Below are positions 1 through 8,059 of a stretch of DNA of 64,000 nt, piece after piece. Under the pieces are notes generated by a model. That model had not been told where the DNA came from and did no database searches. It saw only the letters and a list, made by a program, of their open reading frames with translations. Made by a program: the position numbers and the translations under genes. The stretch is from Ectopseudomonas alcaliphila (GTDB lineage Bacteria > Pseudomonadota > Gammaproteobacteria > Pseudomonadales > Pseudomonadaceae), in the NCBI RefSeq assembly GCF_900101755.1, contig NZ_FNAE01000001.1, positions 992,001 to 1,056,000 on the forward strand. Reading direction: 5' to 3'. Each line of letters opens with the position of its first letter. Position 1 is the first letter of the stretch.

Positions 1-1245
1 GCCGATCATGTGCACACCCAGAATCTGGTCGGTGTTGGCGTCGGCGAGGATCTTCACGAAACCTTCGGTCTCGTGGTTGATCTTCGCCCGGCTGTTGGCG
101 GTGAAAGGGAATTTGCCGACCTTGTAGGCGCGCCCTTCGGCCTTCAGTTCCTCCTCGCCCTTGCCGACGCTGGCCACTTCCGGCCGGGTGTAGATCACCC
201 CGGGAATCACCCCGTAGTTAACCTCCGCCGCATGCCCGGCAATGCGCTCGATGCAGGCCACCGCCTCGTCCTCGGCCTTGTGCGCCAGCATCGGCCCCGA
301 GGTGACATCGCCAATCACCCACACGCCGGGCACGCCGCTCTGGTGTTTGTCGTTGGCGAGCATGCCACGCTTGTCGGTGTTCAGGCCGACGTTCTCCAAC
401 CCAAGGCCTTTGGTATAGGGGCGCCGGCCGATGGCCACCAGCACGTAATCGGCTTCCAAGGGCTCGCTCGTACCACCGGCGGCCGGCTCCAACGTCAGGG
501 TCACGCCAGACTTGCCCGTCTTCGCGCCGGATACCTTGGTGCCGAGCTTGAAGTTCATGCCCTGCTTGCTCAGGGTGCGCTGCAGGGTCTTGGCGGTCTC
601 ACCGTCCAGGCCCGGGCAGATGCGATCGAGGTATTCCACCACGGTGACCTGACTGCCCAGGCGACGCCATACCGAGCCCAGCTCCAGACCGATCACGCCG
701 GCGCCGATCACCACCAGATGCCTGGGCACCTCCGGCAGCGACAGCGCGCCAGTGGAGTCGAGGATGCGTGCGTTGTCGATGTCCACGCCCGGCAATGGCG
801 TCGGTTCGGAGCCCGTGGCAATAACGATGTTCTTCGTTTCCAGCAGGCGCTCGCCGCCCTCGTGCAGCTTGACCTGCACTCGCCCAGGACCGTCGATCCG
901 CCCCCAGCCCTTGATCCATTCCACCTTGTTCTTGCGAAACAGAAACTCCACCCCCTTGGTCAACGCTTCGACGCTGTCGGCTTTCTGCTTCATCATCTGC
1001 GCCAGGTTGAGCGTCGGCGTGACCTCCACACCCAATGCAGTCAGCTCACCACCGGCTGCCGCCTCGTAGAGTTCGGAGGCATGCAGCAATGCCTTGGATG
1101 GCATGCAGCCGACGTTCAGACAGGTCCCGCCGAGGGTTTCGCGCCCCTCAACGCAAGCCACCTTCAGGCCAAGTTGTCCAGCGCGGATGGCGGCGTTATA
1201 GCCGCCGGGGCCGGCGCCGATGATCACCACGTCATAGCTGCTCAT
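1..1245 (-). CDS. lpdA: Dihydrolipoyl dehydrogenase (E3), 3' end cut by the window
   Basis: Flavoprotein disulfide reductase that reoxidises dihydrolipoamide in 2-oxoacid dehydrogenase complexes, passing electrons to NAD+ in the cytoplasm. The reverse strand reads MSSYDVVIIGAGPGGYNAA from the start, with the FAD-binding GAGPGG motif, the redox-active disulfide GGTCLNVGCMPSK around residue 40, a second nucleotide-binding site (VVIGAGVIGLELGSVW) and the FAD-contacting VIGDVTSGPMLAHKAEDE. 415 codons are present; the family is usually 465-480 residues, so the dimerisation domain with the catalytic His-Glu pair is only partly inside. The start is ATG at 1245, 14 bases from the upstream MFS gene, with which it is probably co-transcribed. 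Which complex it serves cannot be told from this context. Confidence 0.95.
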   Translation of the reverse strand, partial: MSSYDVVIIGAGPGGYNAAIRAGQLGLKVACVEGRETLGGTCLNVGCMPSKALLHASELYEAAAGGELTALGVEVTPTLNLAQMMKQKADSVEALTKGVEFLFRKNKVEWIKGWGRIDGPGRVQVKLHEGGERLLETKNIVIATGSEPTPLPGVDIDNARILDSTGALSLPEVPRHLVVIGAGVIGLELGSVWRRLGSQVTVVEYLDRICPGLDGETAKTLQRTLSKQGMNFKLGTKVSGAKTGKSGVTLTLEPAAGGTSEPLEADYVLVAIGRRPYTKGLGLENVGLNTDKRGMLANDKHQSGVPGVWVIGDVTSGPMLAHKAEDEAVACIERIAGHAAEVNYGVIPGVIYTRPEVASVGKGEEELKAEGRAYKVGKFPFTANSRAKINHETEGFVKILADANTDQILGVHMIG

Positions 1246-1259
1246 AGCATTTCCTCGAA

Positions 1260-2459
1260 TCAGGGCAGTTCGCCGGCCACCGCGGTCTTGACGACCGGGC
1301 GTACCCGCAAGAGGTGGAAGAACAAAAATGCCAGCACAGCGAACAGCGCATGCAAGGCAACCATAGGCCAGGCCGAGCCATCCTGCAGGGCGCCGAGCAA
1401 CAGGCCGGCCAGGGTGGCACCGGCCATCTGCGAGAATCCCATCAGCCCTGCGGCCAACCCGGCGCGTTGCGGATTGGGAATCACCGCACCGGCCACCGCG
1501 GCGGGCAACAGCATGCCGCCGCCGAGCGTGACCAGCACCTGCGGCAATGACAGCCCCAGCAGCGACAGGCCAAACAACAGATAGACCGTCAAGGTCAGTA
1601 GCGCCCCGGCCAGCACCAGCGCGACGCCGATACCCACCACCCGCTGCGGCCCCAGGCGTTGCACGTTGCGCAAGGTGAACAGCGCGCCGCCGAGCAAGCC
1701 GGAAACGATCAAGGCGAAGGTCAGCCCGTACTGCGCGGCGCTCAGCCCCAGCAGGCCGATGTACACCGACGACGAACCGGCCACCACAACGAACATCGCG
1801 CCGTAGGTGCAGGCGATGGTCAGCGCCAGGGCTCGGCAACTGGGCAACACCTGCAGGTAGCTGGCGAGCAGCCCCTTGAGCCGGCCAGCCTGCGGATCCC
1901 GCTGAAGATGGGTCTCACGATAACCGCCAAGCACCGACAGCAACGCCAGGCTGCCAAGCATCAGGGTGGCCAGCAGCGGCGCGCGCCAGCCGCCGTACTG
2001 GGTCAGCAGACCGCCGACCACGGGAGACAGAACGATGGCCGCGAACATCCCCAGCACCGTCAGTGCCAGGGCTGGCCCCGCCTGCTCCTGCCATACGTCG
2101 CGCACGATGGCGCGCGCCAGCACCAGGGCCGCGCAGGCCCCCAGGCCCTGCAGCACACGCATGCCGATCAGAAGCTCGATATTCGACGCCAGCAGCATGC
2201 CCAGCGTCGCCAGCAGATAAAGGCTCAAACCTACGAGCAGCACCGGGCGGCGCCCCAGCCGGTCCGACAGCGGCCCCAGCAGCAACTGGCCGAGGCCAAA
2301 CGCGCCGACGAACAATGAAAGTGCCAACAGGCTGCTGCCGGGCTCGGCGTTCAGTCCACGTTCCAATTCGCCAAGCGCGGGAATCAGCAACTGCGTGGAG
2401 GTTTCACCCAGCGCAGTCAGCAGCATCAAAATGATCAACAGGGCACGGGACGGGTGCAT
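1260..2459 (-). CDS. MFS transporter, DHA1 Bcr/CflA-like exporter
   Basis: 399-residue inner-membrane protein with about 12 hydrophobic segments. The loop after helix 2 carries the MFS signature GPLSDRLGRRPVLL (residues ~62-75), and helix 4-5 has the VLQGLGACAALVLARAIVRD pattern typical of Bcr/CflA drug:H+ antiporters. Known members export bicyclomycin, chloramphenicol or sulfonamides; the substrate here is not predictable. It lies just upstream of lpdA on the same strand and is divergent from a thioesterase-TetR pair. The 95-bp shared gap holds AT-rich direct repeats, so the TetR regulator may control both sides (inference). Length is normal for the family. Confidence 0.85.
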   Translation of the reverse strand: MHPSRALLIILMLLTALGETSTQLLIPALGELERGLNAEPGSSLLALSLFVGAFGLGQLLLGPLSDRLGRRPVLLVGLSLYLLATLGMLLASNIELLIGMRVLQGLGACAALVLARAIVRDVWQEQAGPALALTVLGMFAAIVLSPVVGGLLTQYGGWRAPLLATLMLGSLALLSVLGGYRETHLQRDPQAGRLKGLLASYLQVLPSCRALALTIACTYGAMFVVVAGSSSVYIGLLGLSAAQYGLTFALIVSGLLGGALFTLRNVQRLGPQRVVGIGVALVLAGALLTLTVYLLFGLSLLGLSLPQVLVTLGGGMLLPAAVAGAVIPNPQRAGLAAGLMGFSQMAGATLAGLLLGALQDGSAWPMVALHALFAVLAFLFFHLLRVRPVVKTAVAGELP

Positions 2460-2500
2460 GGCAAGACTCCGATCGACAGCGACTGGCGGCTATTTATATT

Positions 2501-2539
2501 TCGACCATAATATGAAACATTGAATGTCGTCCATCATAT
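2501..2539. promoter_or_regulatory. Direct repeat TCG-N-CCAT-N-ATAT, candidate operator
   Basis: Two 13-base copies (2501-2513 and 2527-2539) agree at 11 of 13 positions and start 26 bases apart in the AT-rich gap between the MFS gene and the thioesterase. The spacing is about 2.5 helical turns. The right copy ends just before the thioesterase ribosome-binding site (CAGGAG). The TetR-type regulator encoded two genes downstream is the obvious candidate binder, but this is inference. Confidence 0.4.
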
Positions 2540-2554
2540 TTATCAGGAGCCCGC

Positions 2555-3124
2555 ATGACCGCCTTATCACGAGACGCTCGCCTCGCCACCTGGATCGCAG
2601 AAGAACAGGCGGTGCGCAGCCGTCTCGCCGCCCCCGGCACCCTCAGCCTGGCGGAAGTGGCCGCCATGACGCCGATGGATTTCTTCGACGGCAGCGGCCG
2701 CGGCGACCTGCCCTCGCCACCAATCAATGCCGTGCTCGACTTCACCCCGGTGCAATGGGCCAGCGGCCTGTTCGTCTTCCAGGGCACACCGGACCAACGC
2801 CACTACAACCCGCTGGGCAGCGTACACGGCGGCTATATCGCCACCCTGCTCGACTCCTGCATGGGCTGTGCCGTGCATACCCTGCTCAAGCCCGGCCAGG
2901 GCTACACCACCGCCGATCTGCGGGTTAGCTATGTCCGCGCCCTGCGCAGCGAAGCAGGCCCGGTACGCGCCGAAGGCCGCATCATCCACGTCGGCCGCTC
3001 CACAGCCCTGGCCGAAGGCCGCCTGTACGACGTCGACGAGCGCCTCTATGCCGTCGCCTCCACCACCTGCCTGATCCTCGATATGGGCGCCCCGCGCCAG
3101 AACACCGATGCAGGTGTAAGATGA
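2555..3124 (+). CDS. PaaI-family hotdog-fold thioesterase
   Basis: 189-residue cytoplasmic protein of the hotdog thioesterase family, which hydrolyses acyl-CoA or aryl-CoA thioesters. The core motif HGGYIATLLDSCMGCAV (~residues 92-108) matches the PaaI/4HBT signature HGG-x-(I/A)-x-x-L-x-D. An N-terminal extension of ~60 residues precedes the fold. The start ATG follows the ribosome site CAGGAG at a good distance. The gene is followed after 29 bases by a TetR regulator, suggesting a two-gene operon. The physiological thioester is unknown. Confidence 0.85.
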   Translation: MTALSRDARLATWIAEEQAVRSRLAAPGTLSLAEVAAMTPMDFFDGSGRGDLPSPPINAVLDFTPVQWASGLFVFQGTPDQRHYNPLGSVHGGYIATLLDSCMGCAVHTLLKPGQGYTTADLRVSYVRALRSEAGPVRAEGRIIHVGRSTALAEGRLYDVDERLYAVASTTCLILDMGAPRQNTDAGVR

Positions 3125-3153
3125 CAGCCAGCATCTGATAAACGAGAGAGCCC

Positions 3154-3720
3154 ATGCGCTATTCGGAAGATCACAAGGCCAAGACTCACCAACGCATCAT
3201 CGAAGAGGCGGCCCTGCGCTTTCGCCGCGACGGCGTGGGCGCCACCGGACTGCAGCCGCTGATGAAGGCTCTGGGCCTCACCCATGGCGGTTTCTACGCC
3301 CATTTCAAGTCCAAGGACGACCTGGTGGAAACCGCCCTGCGCCATGCGGTGGAGGAACTTTCCAGCAGCACCGAGGCACTGGCGAAGGATGCCGAGACGC
3401 CGCTGCCACGCTTTATCGCCAGCTATCTGTCCAGCGCGCATCGCGCCAACCCCGGCAATGGCTGCCCGCTGCCGACCATGTCTGCCGAACTGGGCCAGCG
3501 TGGCGAGGCCAGTGAAACCACCGACGCGCTGGTGCGAGATCGCCTGGCGCTGATCGAAGCCAACATCGGCGGCGATGACGCCGCCGACCAGAGTGTGCTG
3601 TTGCTCTCGGCCATGGTCGGCGCCCTGCTGCTATCGCGCAGCGTCAAGGACCCAGAACTGTCCGACCGCCTGCTCAAGACCACCCGCCGCCGGCTGATCG
3701 AGCAGGTGCAGGGCCAATAG
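3154..3720 (+). CDS. TetR/AcrR-family transcriptional regulator
   Basis: 188 residues. The N-terminal helix-turn-helix spans roughly residues 9-55 (THQRIIEEAALRFRRDGVGATGL, then LTHGGFYAHFKSKDDLVETAL), the usual TetR DNA-binding pattern with GGFYAHF in the recognition region. The C-terminal half is a helical ligand-binding and dimerisation domain with no recognisable ligand signature; it resembles the TetR_C_33-like group found beside detoxification genes. It probably represses its own operon and perhaps the divergent MFS exporter through the repeats at 2501-2539. That target assignment is inference. Confidence 0.88.
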   Translation: MRYSEDHKAKTHQRIIEEAALRFRRDGVGATGLQPLMKALGLTHGGFYAHFKSKDDLVETALRHAVEELSSSTEALAKDAETPLPRFIASYLSSAHRANPGNGCPLPTMSAELGQRGEASETTDALVRDRLALIEANIGGDDAADQSVLLLSAMVGALLLSRSVKDPELSDRLLKTTRRRLIEQVQGQ

Positions 3721-3769
3721 CGGCCGAACAGGCGGTGCGCCTCCGCTCGAATGGACGCGCCGGCGTTCC

Positions 3770-3866
3770 GTAGGGTGCGCTGTGCGCACCAGCTTTCGGC
3801 ACAAGCGAAGACGGGGCCACGGCAGTTCGAAGAGCAACGCCCTCCGGTGCGCACGGCGCACCCTAC
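3770..3866. repeat. Inverted pair of REP-like elements (TAGGGTGCGC family)
   Basis: The gap between the TetR gene and the cyanophycinase contains GTAGGGTGCGCTGTGCGCACC (3770-3790) and its near-exact inverse at 3846-3866, separated by 55 bases. The same ~20-base unit recurs at 38348-38401, 58998-59193 and 61471-61627. The arrangement is typical of REP/BIME elements between Pseudomonas genes. No gene is seen in 3721-3989. Confidence 0.8.
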
Positions 3867-3989
3867 GGCCTCGGCCAGCCCCGCGAAATCACGTGTAACG
3901 CGCCGCTTGCTTGCGCGACAGGTTCGCTCTGGATCAGCACGAAGCCGCGCTGCCTGAGTGGATGCAGGCAGCGCGAACGAGGCACTCTC

Positions 3990-5246
3990 TCAGTTGGGAC
4001 GCATATCCACGCGCAGACGCAGATAGGAGGTCAGGCGCTTGCCGTTGATGACGCCCTGATAGCCGTGACTGTCGAACGCGGTGCTCTTGATCAGGTCGAC
4101 GCGGAAACGCGGATTGTTCTCGTAGGTGCGGCCCAGGGTGCTGGTCGAGCGACTGTCGAACAGGTCGGTACTGACCTTGACGAACTCGCGCGGGTTGCGG
4201 CGGCCGTTGGCACCGCTGTTGTTCGGGCTGCTGAAGATGTCGCCGGTGGCGGTCATCGCCGAGCTGTAGTACTCGCGCCCACGCAGGCTGGTCTTGCCGC
4301 TGGCGATCACGAACTGCTGATTGGCCGGGCGGTAACGGTCGCCGGCGGTCAGGTAGCTGGCCAGCACGTCGTAGAGGGCATAGCTGCTGCCGGTGCCGCG
4401 CTGCTTGTTGCGCAGGTCGAAGATGAACACGCCGTTGCTGCCGAGCACTTCCATCTCCACCTGGCCGAGACTGGGGTTGTCCTGCACCAGCAGCGCGGTG
4501 TCCTCGTCGACGCCGTAGGCGAACGGCACGTTGGTGTAGTCGGCCAGGCGCACGATGCGCCCCTGGCGACCGCGCTCGCTGAAATGGGTGTCGAGCAGGC
4601 CGTGGCTGAAGAAGCCGAAACCGCCCTGCATGTCGTAGGACAGGTCATCGCCGCCCGGGGTGGTGTAGACGCCGTAGCGCAGAGCGGGATAGCTCTCGCC
4701 GCCGGTGATCATCGGCCCGCCGACCATGATCGCGGTTCCCGCGCTGCTGCCGGCGAGCACGGCGCCGGCAGCGTGCCGGGCGCGAATCGCGGCCAGTGCC
4801 GGCGTGTCGGCGCGCGTTGCGGTCTGCAGCGTCTGGGTCAGGCGCGACTGGTCGCCGCCGCCGAAGAAGAAACCGGTCATGCCGTTGATCTGCGCGATCA
4901 CCTGCGGGTTGCTGTTGTTGCCGATGCTGTCCAGGTCGATGGGGATCCACTGGGCATCCTGGGCGCCGTAGGTCTTCAGCAGCTGCGCATAAAACTCGCC
5001 ATTGGCCTTGGAGTTGCGCGCGTTGGCCGTGCCGGCGTCCGGGTCCTGACTCGGCGGGATCGAGGCGGCGGTGATCACGCCGATGCGCGCCTGACTGCCG
5101 CCGGCCAGCTGCACCAGACGTTGGTAGATGACCGCGTTGTCGTCCTTGAGCCCGCCGCCCACCAGCAGCAGCGGGCCGGCCGCCAGGGCCGGCAGCGGTA
5201 ACAGAAGAGCCAGCATGAGGGTGTAACGAATAACCGATCCGATCAT
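3990..5246 (-). CDS. cphE: Exported cyanophycinase, CphE-like
   Basis: 418-residue peptidase of family S51 that cuts cyanophycin into beta-Asp-Arg dipeptides. A signal peptide is clear (residues 1-22: short basic start, hydrophobic LMLALLLPLPALA). The nucleophile elbow GSSAG at ~166-170 puts the catalytic serine near residue 168; GFFFGGGDQSRL (~125-136) is the family's glycine-rich segment. The length matches the extracellular CphE of Pseudomonas anguilliseptica as I recall it, and is longer than cytoplasmic CphB (~270) because of a C-terminal extension. The start ATG follows GGAGAAATCGAA. It lies downstream in the leftward part of a locus with a second cyanophycinase, a porin and a binding protein, so secretion or periplasmic action on foreign polymer is likely. 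Confidence 0.85.
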   Translation of the reverse strand: MIGSVIRYTLMLALLLPLPALAAGPLLLVGGGLKDDNAVIYQRLVQLAGGSQARIGVITAASIPPSQDPDAGTANARNSKANGEFYAQLLKTYGAQDAQWIPIDLDSIGNNSNPQVIAQINGMTGFFFGGGDQSRLTQTLQTATRADTPALAAIRARHAAGAVLAGSSAGTAIMVGGPMITGGESYPALRYGVYTTPGGDDLSYDMQGGFGFFSHGLLDTHFSERGRQGRIVRLADYTNVPFAYGVDEDTALLVQDNPSLGQVEMEVLGSNGVFIFDLRNKQRGTGSSYALYDVLASYLTAGDRYRPANQQFVIASGKTSLRGREYYSSAMTATGDIFSSPNNSGANGRRNPREFVKVSTDLFDSRSTSTLGRTYENNPRFRVDLIKSTAFDSHGYQGVINGKRLTSYLRLRVDMRPN

Positions 5247-5338
5247 TTCGATTTCTCCGCAGGTGCCGCACGGGCACGGTTGGTGACGCTGGTTGGGGAA
5301 CGGTGATTGGGAGCCAGAGCGCAGACGGCGGGCCGGCC

Positions 5339-6103
5339 TCAGTAAACGGAAAACTGTTTGAAGTAGCGTTTCTCGATGCGCTTGTGGGTGCCGTCGGCGA
5401 GGATCGCCGCCAGCGCCAGATCGAGCTGTTCGCGCAGCTGGTCGTCGCCCTTGCGCACGGCGATGCCCTGCCCCTGGCCGAAGAACTGCGGCGCCACCAC
5501 GGGGCCGCCGACCTGCTCGAAGTCGCGGCCCAGTTCGGTCAGGAGGAAGCCGAAGTAACCGGAAACGGCGTCGTCGAGCACCAGATCCAGCTCGTCGCCT
5601 GCGAGCGCCTGGTAGGCCTGGGCGGCGCTGGGATAGCGCAGCAGCTGCACATGCTCGGCGAAGCGGGCCTCGAGAAAGCGCTCGTAGGTGGTGCCCTGCT
5701 GCACGCCGACGCGCTTGCCGGCGATGCGCCGCGGGGTGATCAGCATCTGATTGATATGGCCCTTGCGGGCAAAGAAGAAGGCCGGGGTCTGCGCATAGCG
5801 AGCGGTGAAATCCACCCGTTCGGCGCGCGCCGCGGTGATCGACATGGACGCCAGGATCAGGTCCGCGCGGCCCGCGTCGAGTGCCGGGATCAGCTCATCC
5901 CAGGCGAAGCGCTGCAGTTCGCATTCGCGCTGCATGCGCTGACACAGGGCCCTGGCGATGTCGACGTTGAAGCCGACCAGATTGCCCTGCGCATCGAGTT
6001 CCTCGAAAGGCGGGAACTGCCCCTCCATGGCAACCCGCAACGGTCCTGCCGCGCCCGGTTGGGCAAGCAGCACAGCGAACAGACACAACAGCATACGTAG
6101 CAT
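5339..6103 (-). CDS. Polar amino acid/dipeptide ABC solute-binding protein
   Basis: 254-residue periplasmic binding protein of the bacterial SBP_bac_3 family. A signal peptide (residues 1-~19, ending QPGAAG) is followed by the classic start LRVAMEGQFPPFEELDAQGNLVGFNVDIARALC and by ILASMSITAARAERVDFTARY. The start follows AGGAGTCGAA. There are no permease genes beside it on this strand. It may feed the divergent permeases at 11.0-12.4 kb, which have their own binding protein, and so widen the substrate range. Beta-Asp-Arg, arginine or a related peptide are candidate ligands by context only. Confidence 0.85.
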   Translation of the reverse strand: MLRMLLCLFAVLLAQPGAAGPLRVAMEGQFPPFEELDAQGNLVGFNVDIARALCQRMQRECELQRFAWDELIPALDAGRADLILASMSITAARAERVDFTARYAQTPAFFFARKGHINQMLITPRRIAGKRVGVQQGTTYERFLEARFAEHVQLLRYPSAAQAYQALAGDELDLVLDDAVSGYFGFLLTELGRDFEQVGGPVVAPQFFGQGQGIAVRKGDDQLREQLDLALAAILADGTHKRIEKRYFKQFSVY

Positions 6104-6211
6104 TTCGACTCCTTGCCCCGCGCGGGGCCAGGTGGTCAGGGCTCCTGGCGGAAAGGAAGGCGCCGCTGGCGACGCCTTAAGGCCAAAGGAGCATGGGAGC
6201 TGACCTTGAAG

Positions 6212-6251
6212 AAAAAGCTCCGGGCGGCCCGGGATCTGTCGCCGCCCGGAG
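6212..6251 (-). terminator. Rho-independent terminator of the OprD-like gene
   Basis: A perfect 11-bp stem (6218-6228 with 6241-6251, CTCCGGGCGGC/GCCGCCCGGAG) is followed on the minus strand by a T-rich tract (CTTTTTCTTC). It sits directly after the stop codon of the porin gene and should limit read-through into the binding-protein gene. Confidence 0.85.
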
Positions 6252-6258
6252 AATGCCG

Positions 6259-7599
6259 TTACAGGATGCTCAGCGGGTACTCGATGATCAGGCGCACCTC
6301 GTCGAGGTCATCATCGAATGCCGTCGAGCGGTGAGTGGCATGACGCAGGCGCAGCGACAGGTCCTTGGCCGCGCCTTCCTGAAACACGTAGCGCGCTTCC
6401 AGATCGCGCTCCCAGTGTTTCTCGTCGTCACCGGCCCAGCCGGCGAAGGCGCCATTCGGATCGGCCTTGGTCCCGTCGATGTCGTCGCCCTTGATGTAGC
6501 GCGCCATGAAGGTCAGGCCGGGAATGCCGTAGTGCTTCATGTTCAGGTCGTAGCGGATCTGTACCGAGCGCTCGTTGGGAGCGTTGAAATCGGAGTACTG
6601 CACCGAGTTGGCCAGCCAGATGGAGTCGCCGCCGATGTAGTCGAAGAACTCGTCGCCACGCACCTTCTGATAGGCCAGGCTGAGCCTGTGCGCGCCGAAG
6701 CTGTAGGCACCCTTGAGCGACCAGGTCAGGGTGTCCAGCTCGCCGGCACGTGCCTCGCCCTCGTCGCGGGTCTTGTACGCCACCAGGTCGAAGTTCAGCG
6801 CCTGGCTATCGGCCAGCGGGATGTTGTAGTTCAGGTTGGCGAAGTACTGACGCCAGACGTCCTTGGCTTCGCTGGCATAGAACATCAGGCTCAGATCGTC
6901 ATTGACCACATAGCTGAGGCCGGCGAAGTCGACGCTGCGCGCTTCGGCCCCGGCGTATTCGCTGGTCATGTCGTCATCGGAGTTGGTGGAGTTGCGGCGG
7001 TTGATCGAGGTGAAGTGGCCGGCCTCGAACGACAGCGCGTCGAACTCGTTGCTGGAAATCTGAAAGCCGGTGGCGGTCTCCGGCAGCAGACGCGCGTCGC
7101 CAGTGGCGAACACCGGTGCGGTTGGGCGCATTTCGCCGTACTTCAGCTCGGTGGAAGAGGCACGCAGCTTCACCGCGCCGCCAACCTGACCGTAACTGTC
7201 CGGTACCTCGGCATCGGCCGTGCGGTTGTTGCTGATCGGCAGCAGACCACCACCCACCCGGCCGCGGCCGCTATCGAGCTTGACCCCGCCATAGGCGAAG
7301 GCGTCAGCGCCGAAACCGACGGTGCCCTGGGTGAAACCGGAGCTGAAGTTCAGCTGCGCGCCGTGGGCCCACTCCTCGCGATAGCCGTTGCGCTCACTGG
7401 AAGGCTTGGCGCCATTGATGCCCTGGCTATTGCTGCCACCATGACGGTAGTCGCGATTGATGTAGAAGTTGCGGTTGATCAGCTTGAGGCTGCTGTCCTC
7501 GATAAAGCCGTTGGCCTCCTGCTGCTGACCGGCGATGGCCGCTTGCGAGACCAGGGCGCCGATCGCCACGGCGAGACAGCTGAGTTGCAGAATCTTCAT
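6259..7599 (-). CDS. OprD-family outer-membrane porin
   Basis: 446-residue beta-barrel porin. The signal peptide (MKILQLSCLAVAIGALVSQAAIA) is followed by the OprD-family opening GFIEDSSLKLINRNFYINRDYR. The text is rich in alternating strands and ends in LDEVRLIIEYPLSIL, a normal barrel C-terminus. OprD itself takes up basic amino acids and basic dipeptides, which fits import of beta-Asp-Arg produced by the neighbouring exported cyanophycinases (inference). It has its own strong terminator downstream. The substrate is not proven by sequence. Confidence 0.9.
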   Translation of the reverse strand: MKILQLSCLAVAIGALVSQAAIAGQQQEANGFIEDSSLKLINRNFYINRDYRHGGSNSQGINGAKPSSERNGYREEWAHGAQLNFSSGFTQGTVGFGADAFAYGGVKLDSGRGRVGGGLLPISNNRTADAEVPDSYGQVGGAVKLRASSTELKYGEMRPTAPVFATGDARLLPETATGFQISSNEFDALSFEAGHFTSINRRNSTNSDDDMTSEYAGAEARSVDFAGLSYVVNDDLSLMFYASEAKDVWRQYFANLNYNIPLADSQALNFDLVAYKTRDEGEARAGELDTLTWSLKGAYSFGAHRLSLAYQKVRGDEFFDYIGGDSIWLANSVQYSDFNAPNERSVQIRYDLNMKHYGIPGLTFMARYIKGDDIDGTKADPNGAFAGWAGDDEKHWERDLEARYVFQEGAAKDLSLRLRHATHRSTAFDDDLDEVRLIIEYPLSIL

Positions 7600-7661
7600 G
7601 CCTTACTCCATTGCTTTTATTGGTATGGGGTACCCGCAACGCGGGCGGTGTTCGCAGCCGC

Positions 7662-7982
7662 TCAGGTGAACAGCTCGGGAACCAGATCGGCGGGGCATTC
7701 GCCGCGTTCGATGACGGCCTCGAGGCACAGCGAACTGTCCTCCAGCCAGCACACGAAGTAGCCGGCGCCACGCCGGCGCTTGAGGCGAAACGGCCAGCGC
7801 CGCTCGCGCAGCTCGCTGCTCACCTCGAGCCGGCGCGGCAGACGAATCACCGAGAAGAAGCCGGCGCCGGTCTGCACCCGCTCCAGCACCTGCACGCTCG
7901 GTGCAGTAGCGCTCAGTGCCACCTGGGCGTTGCCCTGCAGCAGCTTGTGCAGGGCGAAGACTTCCACTCGGTTCAGTTGCAT
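7662..7982 (-). CDS. Conserved-looking 106-residue protein of unknown function
   Basis: Small soluble protein starting MQLNRVEVFALHKLLQGN, from ATG at 7982 preceded by a good ribosome site (GGAGAAACGAGCC). No signal peptide, membrane segment or motif is recognised. There is a basic stretch (ERRWPFRLKRRRGAGYF) followed by an acidic C-terminal half with one Cys pair region (SSLCLEAVIERGECPADLVPELF). It is placed between the porin and the SLH-type cyanophycinase, all on one strand, so a role in cyanophycin use or its regulation is possible. A longer in-frame reading to 8153 overlaps the upstream gene and lacks a better start. Confidence 0.6.
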   Translation of the reverse strand: MQLNRVEVFALHKLLQGNAQVALSATAPSVQVLERVQTGAGFFSVIRLPRRLEVSSELRERRWPFRLKRRRGAGYFVCWLEDSSLCLEAVIERGECPADLVPELFT

Positions 7983-8012
7983 GGCTCGTTTCTCCGGCGC
8001 AGCCGTACCCAC

Positions 8013-8035
8013 CCCGCCTGGACGGTGCAGGCGGG
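8013..8035 (-). terminator. Intercistronic hairpin after the second cyanophycinase gene
   Basis: An 8-bp GC stem (CCCGCCTG/CAGGCGGG) with a 7-base loop lies between the stop of the SLH-type cyanophycinase and the start of the 106-residue gene. There is no T tract on either strand, so it is more likely an RNA-processing or attenuation hairpin than a full terminator. Confidence 0.45.
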
Positions 8036-8059
8036 CCGGGATAGATGTAGAAAAAGGGT

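Noticed and set aside
10..1584. A 524-codon plus-strand frame over lpdA and the MFS gene
   Set aside because: The minus strand encodes unmistakable dihydrolipoyl dehydrogenase and MFS sequences; the plus frame has shadow composition.
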